Below are positions 58,672-64,000 of a stretch of DNA of 64,000 nt, one piece after another (the first letter of the stretch is position 1; each line of letters opens with the position of its first letter). This DNA is from Cognatiluteimonas weifangensis. GTDB taxonomy: Bacteria; Pseudomonadota; Gammaproteobacteria; Xanthomonadales; Xanthomonadaceae. Below the pieces are notes generated by a model. That model was not told the origin of the DNA and searched no databases. It was given only the letters and a program-made list of their open reading frames with translations. The stretch is taken from assembly GCF_003416885.1 (NCBI RefSeq), contig NZ_QVPD01000006.1, positions 81,464 through 145,463 of the forward strand, given 5' to 3'. Position numbers and translations under genes: made by a program.

Positions 58672-60093
58672 ATGACCACCAAACAATTCCTGCTTCCCGA
58701 CCTCGGCGAAGGCCTGCCCGACGCCACCATCGTCGAGTGGTACGTCAAGGTCGGCGACACCATCCGCCTGGACGAGAACCTGGTGTCGATGGAAACCGCC
58801 AAGGCGGTCGTCGACGTGCCCTCGCCGGTCTCCGGCAAGGTGCTCAAGCTCGCCGGCGGCGCCGGCGACGTGATCGTCACCGGCGCGATGCTGGCCGAGT
58901 TCGAGCTCGACCCGTCGCTGCCGCAGCGTGCCGAGGGCCAGGACACCGGCCACCACCATGGCGGCGCCCCCGCGCCGGACCAAAGCGTGGGCAGCCAGGA
59001 CCCGGCGCCGGACGACCGCGTGGTCGCCTCCGACGAGGGCGGCGCGATTTCCGCGGCCGGCACCGCGGCGGCCAAGGGCCACGCCGACGGCGCCCGCGCC
59101 GAGCCGGGCCGCGACGCCGGCACGGTGGTCGGCGCGATGCAGTCCTCCGATGCGGTGCGCAGCGAAACCGCGGTCGCGGTCGGCGGGGTCAAGGCGATGC
59201 CCGCGGTGCGCGCGATGGCACGCAAGCTCGGCGTGGACATCGCCCGCGTGCGGGCCCGCGGCGCCGACGGCACGGTGACCATGGACGACGTCAAGCGCGC
59301 CGCCGCGGACGGCAGCGCCAGGCCCGGCGCGGCGCCGACGCCGGCCGCGATGCGTGCGCACTTCGAGGCCGCACGCCCGGCCGCGCCGGCGCAGCGCAGC
59401 ACGCTCTCGCAGGCCGGCAAGCCGATGCGCACGCAGCCGCCGGGCGTGGCCGCCAGCGGCCAGCCCGAGCAGCTCAAGGGCGTGCGCCGCAACATGGCCC
59501 GGGTCATGGCCGACGCCCACGCGCAGGTGGTGCCGACCATGCTCTGCGACGACGCCGACCTGCACGCCTGGATCGGCAAGCAGGACATCACCGCGCGCCT
59601 GATCCGCGCGATCGTCGCCGCCTGCAAGGCGGTGCCGGCGCTCAATGCCTGGTTCGACGGCGACAAGCTGACCCGCACCCTGCATCCGCACGTGGATATC
59701 GGCATCGCCGTGGATACCGACGACGGCCTGTTCGTGCCCGCCCTGCGCAACGCCGACATGCTCGACGCGGCCGCCGTGCGCGGCGCGATCGGGCGCCTGC
59801 GCAAGCAGGTCGAGGAGCGCACGATCCCGGCCAGCGAACTGGCCGGCTACACCATCTCGCTGTCCAACTTCGGCATGTTCGCCGGCCGCTACGCGACGCC
59901 GGTGGTGGTGCCGCCGTGCGTGGCGATCGTCGGCGCCGGCAAGCTCAGCCACGACGTGGTCGCGGTGATGGGCGGCATCGAAGTGCACCGGCGCATGCCG
60001 ATCTCGCTGACCTTCGACCACCGCGCCGCCACCGGCGGCGAAGCCGCGCGCTTCCTCAAGGCGCTGCTGGACGACCTGGCGCTGCCCCAGTAA
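58672..60093 (+). CDS. 2-oxoacid dehydrogenase E2 (dihydrolipoamide acyltransferase)
   Basis: A 473-residue E2. One lipoyl domain (residues 1-85) with the lipoylated Lys44 in SMETAKAVVDV; a His/Gly/Ala-rich linker; a peripheral-subunit-binding domain around AMPAVRAMARKLGVDIARVRARG; and the catalytic core to the end. The active-site region reads FDHRAATGGEA: the His is present, but the Asp of the usual HxxxDG is Thr. The same change is seen, as far as I recall, in some actinobacterial and xanthomonad E2 proteins, so it may be a subfamily trait. E3 is not in the window. Confidence 0.9.
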   Translation: MTTKQFLLPDLGEGLPDATIVEWYVKVGDTIRLDENLVSMETAKAVVDVPSPVSGKVLKLAGGAGDVIVTGAMLAEFELDPSLPQRAEGQDTGHHHGGAPAPDQSVGSQDPAPDDRVVASDEGGAISAAGTAAAKGHADGARAEPGRDAGTVVGAMQSSDAVRSETAVAVGGVKAMPAVRAMARKLGVDIARVRARGADGTVTMDDVKRAAADGSARPGAAPTPAAMRAHFEAARPAAPAQRSTLSQAGKPMRTQPPGVAASGQPEQLKGVRRNMARVMADAHAQVVPTMLCDDADLHAWIGKQDITARLIRAIVAACKAVPALNAWFDGDKLTRTLHPHVDIGIAVDTDDGLFVPALRNADMLDAAAVRGAIGRLRKQVEERTIPASELAGYTISLSNFGMFAGRYATPVVVPPCVAIVGAGKLSHDVVAVMGGIEVHRRMPISLTFDHRAATGGEAARFLKALLDDLALPQ

Positions 60094-60251
60094 CCGACGC
60101 GCGGGCAAGCGTGCGGCGCGCCCGAGGCTCCACCCGCCCGGGCGCGGCCTGCGCGCTCCTGCCCGGCCGACACCGACACGACGACGGCGGCCGGGCCCGC
60201 CGTGTCGCGTTGGCGCTAGCATGTGCCGTCCGCCGCAACGGAGCGCATGCC

Positions 60252-60638
60252 ATGAGCCATCGCAGCCGCCTGGCCGGTTTCATCATCGACTGCCGGGTCG
60301 ACGACCTCGAACCGGCAGCCACGTTCTGGAGCCGGGCGCTCGGCTTGCCGATCGCCGATGCCGACGCCGGCGACGTCCCCGGTCAGTATCAGCAGTTCGG
60401 CGACACCCCGGCGGACCTGCACATCGAGGTGCAGAAGGTCGACCACGCCTCGCGCGTGCACCTGGACATCGAGGCCGACGACATCGACGCCGAGGCCGAC
60501 CGCCTCGAACAGCTCGGCGCCCGACGCATCGGCTTCGTCAAGCGCTGGTGGGTGATGGAGGCCCCCAGCGGGCAGCGCTTCTGCGTGGTGAAGATGCACC
60601 ACCCGGAGAAGGGACCGCAGCCGAACGAGTGGCCGTAG
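60252..60638 (+). CDS. VOC family protein (glyoxalase-like)
   Basis: A 128-residue single VOC unit. GFIIDCRVDDLEPAATFWSRALGLPI is the first beta-alpha-beta unit and HLDIEADDIDAEADRLEQLGARRIG the second; MEAPSGQRFCVVK ends the fold. Members bind a metal and act on small molecules or confer resistance; no substrate can be given. The 158 bases upstream show no other gene. Confidence 0.82.
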   Translation: MSHRSRLAGFIIDCRVDDLEPAATFWSRALGLPIADADAGDVPGQYQQFGDTPADLHIEVQKVDHASRVHLDIEADDIDAEADRLEQLGARRIGFVKRWWVMEAPSGQRFCVVKMHHPEKGPQPNEWP

Positions 60639-60700
60639 GGAGCGCTTGCCCCTGTCCGCCCCTGCGGGATGCTTTCTCCCCGCAGGCGGGAGAGGGCGAT

Positions 60701-61006
60701 TCAGCGACGGAGCAGGGCGCGGCGGACGAACACCGCGACGGTGAGCACCAGCAGGAACACGCCGTAGCCGGCGGAGGTGGCCAGGATCTGCGGCCACATC
60801 TCGCCGTGCTGGCGGTCGGCGTAGCCATGGCTCCACTGCAGCGTGGCGATGAAGGCGGCCAGCGCCCCCGCGAGGACGAGGATGTCGAACACGCGCCGGC
60901 GCGCGTCGCGCGGCTGGCGCGGGAACGCCCAGTACAGCCAGGACAGGATCAGGAACCAGGGCGCGAACAGGACCAGCGCCAGGATCGGCATGGACGACAG
61001 ATTCAT
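60701..61006 (-). CDS. Small hypothetical membrane protein
   Basis: A 101-residue protein with three hydrophobic helices (LALVLFAPWFLILSWLYWAF, FDILVLAGALAAFIATL, AGYGVFLLVLTVAVFV). No family recognised. Its ATG overlaps the trpS stop by four bases, so it is translated with trpS. Confidence 0.7.
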   Translation of the reverse strand: MNLSSMPILALVLFAPWFLILSWLYWAFPRQPRDARRRVFDILVLAGALAAFIATLQWSHGYADRQHGEMWPQILATSAGYGVFLLVLTVAVFVRRALLRR

Positions 61007-62307
61007 GCCCTGGCGTCTTCGGCTGCGCGCAGCGCCTCCAGCGCCCGGGCCACCTCGTCGCCGGCCACACCCTCGCCCAGCGCGACGTCCTCGTCCGGAC
61101 CCGCGAAGCCGCCGCGCTTGAGCGCCGCGACCCGCTGCCCGGCGTCCTTCGGCGACGCGAAGCCGCGGCTTTGCAGCAGCACGCGCTCGCCCTCGACCAG
61201 CTTGAAGCAGAACTTGCCGTCGGCCTCGCGGTACTGCTTGAACGCCGGCAGCGCGGCGTCCTTCTTCGCCGCGGCCTTCGCGGCGGCGACGGGCACGTGG
61301 GTCAGGTCGCGCAGGCCCACCGCCTCGCGCAGGCGGGCCAGCGCGGGGATGGCGTATCGCGCGCGCAGGCGCGCGGCGCCGGCGCGCAGGACCGCCTCGA
61401 TCTCCGCCGGCTTCGCCATCAGCGCGTCGTACTTTTCGCGCAGCGGTGCGACCTCGGCGTCGATGCGCTCGAACAGCCGCTGCTTGGCCTCGCCCCAGCC
61501 GATGCCGTCGGCGTAGGCCTGGCGCATCGCCGCGGTTTCGTCCGCCGCGGCGAAGGCCTGGTAAAGCTGGAACAGCGCCGAGCCTTCGGTGTCCTTGGCC
61601 TCGCCGGGTGCGCGCGAGTCGGTGACGATGCCGGCGATCAGCTTCTTCAGTTCGCCGCGCGGGGCGAACAGCGGGATGGCGTTGTCGTAGCTCTTGCTCA
61701 TCTTGCGGCCGTCGAGGCCGGGCAGCGTGGCCACCTGTTCCTCGATCGCCGCCTCGGGCAGGGTGAAGTGCTCGCCGTACAGGTGGTTGAAGCGCTGCGC
61801 GAAATCGCGCGCCATCTCGATGTGCTGCACCTGGTCGCGGCCCACCGGTACCTTGTGCGCGTTGAGCAGCAGGATGTCGGCGGCCATCAGCACCGGATAC
61901 ATGAACAACCCGGCGGTGACGCCGGCATCCTCGTCCTCGCCGAGCTCGCGGTTGCGATCGCCCGCCGCCTTGTAGGCGTGGGCGCGGTTGAGGATGCCCT
62001 TGCCGGCGACGCAGGCCAGCAGCCAGGTCAGCTCGGTAGTCTCGGGGACGTCGGACTGGCGGTAGAAATGCACCGTGTCCGGATCCAGCCCGCAGGCCAG
62101 CCACGCCGCGGCGATCTCCAGCGTGGAGCGCTGCACGCGCTCGGGCTGCTGGACCTTGATCAACGCGTGGTAGTCGGCGAGGAAATAGAAGCTCTCGACC
62201 CCGGGCGCGCGGCTGGCGGCGATCGCCGGGCGGATCGCGCCGACGTAGTTGCCCAGGTGCGGCGTACCCGAGGTGGTGATGCCGGTGAGGACGCGGGTCG
62301 GGGTCAT
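61003..62307 (-). CDS. trpS: Tryptophanyl-tRNA synthetase
   Basis: Class I synthetase, 434 residues. The HIGH-like motif is TSGTPHLGNYVGA and the second signature GRKMSKSYDN. LTWLLACVAGKGILNRAHAYK and PVGRDQVQHIEMARDFA are conserved TrpRS blocks. It is longer than the ~335-residue E. coli form: a C-terminal Lys/Ala-rich extension (about 70 residues) reads like a small extra domain, as in other xanthomonads. Confidence 0.94.
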   Translation of the reverse strand: MTPTRVLTGITTSGTPHLGNYVGAIRPAIAASRAPGVESFYFLADYHALIKVQQPERVQRSTLEIAAAWLACGLDPDTVHFYRQSDVPETTELTWLLACVAGKGILNRAHAYKAAGDRNRELGEDEDAGVTAGLFMYPVLMAADILLLNAHKVPVGRDQVQHIEMARDFAQRFNHLYGEHFTLPEAAIEEQVATLPGLDGRKMSKSYDNAIPLFAPRGELKKLIAGIVTDSRAPGEAKDTEGSALFQLYQAFAAADETAAMRQAYADGIGWGEAKQRLFERIDAEVAPLREKYDALMAKPAEIEAVLRAGAARLRARYAIPALARLREAVGLRDLTHVPVAAAKAAAKKDAALPAFKQYREADGKFCFKLVEGERVLLQSRGFASPKDAGQRVAALKRGGFAGPDEDVALGEGVAGDEVARALEALRAAEDARA

Positions 62308-62421
62308 TGCGGGCACGGCGGGCGTGCGGATCGGGAACACGACCCGCAGTTTACCGGAGCGACCAACCCCACTGCCGGCACCGGTGCGTTCCAGCGCGGG
62401 CCTTCCACCGGAGACACCGCC

Positions 62422-63216
62422 ATGATCCGCACGCTGTCGCTGCTCCCCGCCCTGCTGTTGTCGGCCGTGCTGCTGGCCGGCGCCTGCCCGCCCGCCGACG
62501 CGCAGCCGCGGGTGGAACTGTCGGTCGTCGACCGCGACAGCGGCCGGATCCTGCCCGAATACGCCGCGCACGGCCAGGCCTGGATCGCCGGCACGCCCGG
62601 CCACCGCTACGCCGTGCGCCTGCGCAACCGCAGCGGCGGGCGCGTGCTGGTGGTGCTGTCGGTGGACGGCGTCAACGCCGTCAGCGGCCAGACCGCCGAC
62701 CCGGCGCAGGCCGGTTACGTGCTGGGCCCCTGGGAAAGCGCCGAGATCCCCGGCTGGCGCAAGTCGCTGCAGGAGGTCGCGCAATTCGTGTTCACCGACC
62801 TGGCGGACGCCTACGCCGCGCGCACCGGACGGCCGGACAACGTCGGGGTGATCGGCATCGCCGTGTTCGACGAGCGCCGGCCCCTGCTCCCTCCGCCCGC
62901 CGCACCGCCGCCGGCGGTCGCCGAACGCGGCGCCGCGAAAGCCGCGAGTCCGGCCGCTGCAGCGGACAACGCTACAGCCGGTCGCGAACTGGCGGCGCAG
63001 CGCCTGGGCACCGGTCACGGTGCGCGCGAATGGGCGCCGGTCGGCAGCACCCGCTTCGTCCGCGCCAGCGTGCAGCCGCAGCAACTCACGCAACTGCGCT
63101 ACGACGACCGCGCCACCCTGCTCGCGCTGGGCGTCCTGCCGCAGCCATCCGCGCAACTGCCGCTGCCGCCGCAGGCGTTCCCGCAGCACTTCGTACCCGA
63201 TCCGCCGCGCTGGTGA
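62422..63216 (+). CDS. Hypothetical secreted protein
   Basis: A 264-residue exported protein with an N-terminal signal peptide ending near PPADA; the LLAGAC before it is a poor lipobox, so signal peptidase I is more likely. The body (YAVRLRNRSGGRVLVVLSVDGVNAVSG) matches a beta-rich domain I know only as a conserved hypothetical in Gammaproteobacteria. A Pro/Ala-rich linker near residue 155 leads to a C-terminal RFVRASVQPQQLTQLRYDDRATLLALGVL segment. Start follows a GGAG site. Confidence 0.75.
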   Translation: MIRTLSLLPALLLSAVLLAGACPPADAQPRVELSVVDRDSGRILPEYAAHGQAWIAGTPGHRYAVRLRNRSGGRVLVVLSVDGVNAVSGQTADPAQAGYVLGPWESAEIPGWRKSLQEVAQFVFTDLADAYAARTGRPDNVGVIGIAVFDERRPLLPPPAAPPPAVAERGAAKAASPAAAADNATAGRELAAQRLGTGHGAREWAPVGSTRFVRASVQPQQLTQLRYDDRATLLALGVLPQPSAQLPLPPQAFPQHFVPDPPRW

Positions 63217-63225
63217 GGCACACAT

Positions 63226-63255
63226 GCGCAGGGCCGGCGCTTGCCGGCCCTGCGC
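63226..63255. terminator. Hairpin between convergent genes
   Basis: GCGCAGGGCCGGC (63226-63238) pairs fully with 63243-63255, four-base loop. No T run. Serves the secreted-protein gene and the convergent CsbD gene. Confidence 0.6.
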
Positions 63256-63292
63256 GGGGATGGATCGGTCGCTGTCGCTGGTGACAAGCGCG

Positions 63293-63496
63293 TCAGGAAT
63301 GCAGCGTCCGTTCGAAGTCGCGGACCTCGTTCTCGGCGCGGTCGCGGTCCCAGCCGTACTGCTCCTGCAGCTTGCCCGCCAGATACTTGCTGTCGCCCTG
63401 CTGGACGTCGAACACGTCGTCGGAGAGCTTGCCCCACTTCTTCTGCGCCTGGCCTTTGATCTGCGTCCACTTGCCGGCAATGATGTCCTTGTTCAT
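63293..63496 (-). CDS. CsbD family stress protein
   Basis: A 67-residue protein starting [22 protein letters not shown], the CsbD signature. An ATG five codons earlier is in frame; the shorter start fits the family and has a GAGG site 10 bases before it. CsbD proteins are usually induced by general stress. Confidence 0.9.
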   Translation of the reverse strand: MNKDIIAGKWTQIKGQAQKKWGKLSDDVFDVQQGDSKYLAGKLQEQYGWDRDRAENEVRDFERTLHS

Positions 63497-63654
63497 GGAG
63501 TGAATCCTCATCAGGGGGAAGGAATCCGGCGGTGCGCATCACGCATTCGCCGGAGCGCAAGTGTGCCGCCGCGCATGTTGCCCACCGGTCAAGATTGCGT
63601 TGCATGAAACGAAGCCGCGCGTCGGCGCAGCGCGAAATCACTCGTCCACACGCT

Positions 63655-64000
63655 GAAATCGCCGCGGGGTAAATCCTGGATACGCAGCGAATACATTCCC
63701 AATGCCGAAACCTCTGCAGAGGAAAGCAGTAGCTCGGCCTATGCGAGACACGCCGCGAACACATATTTCAAGTGCGGACCCTTGTGGGGGGAAGCCGGCG
63801 GCCCGGCCTGTGCGGGACACGCCGTGAAAACATACCTTCAAGCGCGGAAATTCCGCGGAAGAAGCCGCTGTGAATCCGTCTCCGAGCGCGGAAGCTTCCG
63901 TGGGGGAAGCCAGTGGCCCGGCCTGTGCGGGACACGCCGTGAATACGTCCCTGTAGGCTCCTCGGCGGCATCCATGCCGCCGACGGTCCCGCACAGGCCG
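63655..64000. repeat. Composite intergenic repeat element, copy 3 (cut by window end)
   Basis: Four or five degenerate ~67 bp units (near 63705, 63773, 63845 and 63890, the last directly joined to the palindrome) followed by the left arm, loop and most of the right arm of the core palindrome (63919-64000). The last 82 bases are identical to copy 1. Its second half lies outside the window. The 155 bases between it and the CsbD gene hold nothing recognisable. Confidence 0.85.

Overview
The window is high-GC chromosomal DNA from a member of the Xanthomonadaceae (Lysobacteraceae; Lysobacter/Luteimonas-like). The placement rests on a Clp-type CRP homologue, an S-adenosylmethionine decarboxylase and PilU of the xanthomonad type, and a polysaccharide locus between etfBA and metB, the place of the hypervariable LPS locus in Xanthomonas. 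No integrase, transposase, phage or cas gene was seen.

Region 1 (1-4.6 kb) holds the end of an SLC13-type permease, a bifunctional mannose-1-phosphate guanylyltransferase/isomerase that supplies GDP-mannose, and etfBA. Region 2 (4.6-24.4 kb) is the O-antigen locus. It has two converging transcription units. The plus-strand unit carries WbqC, a membrane-anchored GT2, a sulfotransferase, two SMR-like half transporters around a hexapeptide acyltransferase, a WecE-type aminotransferase and a lipoprotein. The minus-strand unit carries Wzm/Wzt, several GT4 enzymes, a coiled-coil methyltransferase, Gmd and Rmd (GDP-D-rhamnose), an FkbM methyltransferase and a large membrane protein. Together they look like an ABC-transporter-dependent, rhamnose-containing O-chain plus a second, undecaprenyl-phosphate-linked decoration path.

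Region 3 (24.4-39 kb) is mostly housekeeping: metB and cbs (transsulfuration), a YdcH protein, a DUF4398 lipoprotein, pilU, maiA and fumarylacetoacetase, a 2OG-Fe dioxygenase, tRNA-Gln(CTG), rplM-rpsI, an Fe-S protein, coq7, speD and clp. Region 4 (39-45.7 kb) is trpEGDC with a HAD phosphatase gene overlapping trpC and a probable Trp-codon leader in front of trpE, then rpe and a J-domain protein. Region 5 (45.7-64 kb) has purC, membrane proteins, nhaA, the divergent hpd/hmgA-marR tyrosine catabolic locus with a clear operator palindrome, a POT peptide transporter, tryptophan 2,3-dioxygenase, a 2-oxoacid dehydrogenase operon (E1alpha, E1beta, E2), trpS, and CsbD.

Three intergenic spaces (about 30.05-30.89, 43.97-44.58 and 63.66-64.0 kb) carry copies of one modular composite repeat: degenerate ~67-70 bp repeats, then a long, almost invariant palindrome, then (in the two complete copies) an inverted segment followed by ~105-125 bp repeats. 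This repeat and the trp leader are the most interesting non-coding signals in the window.
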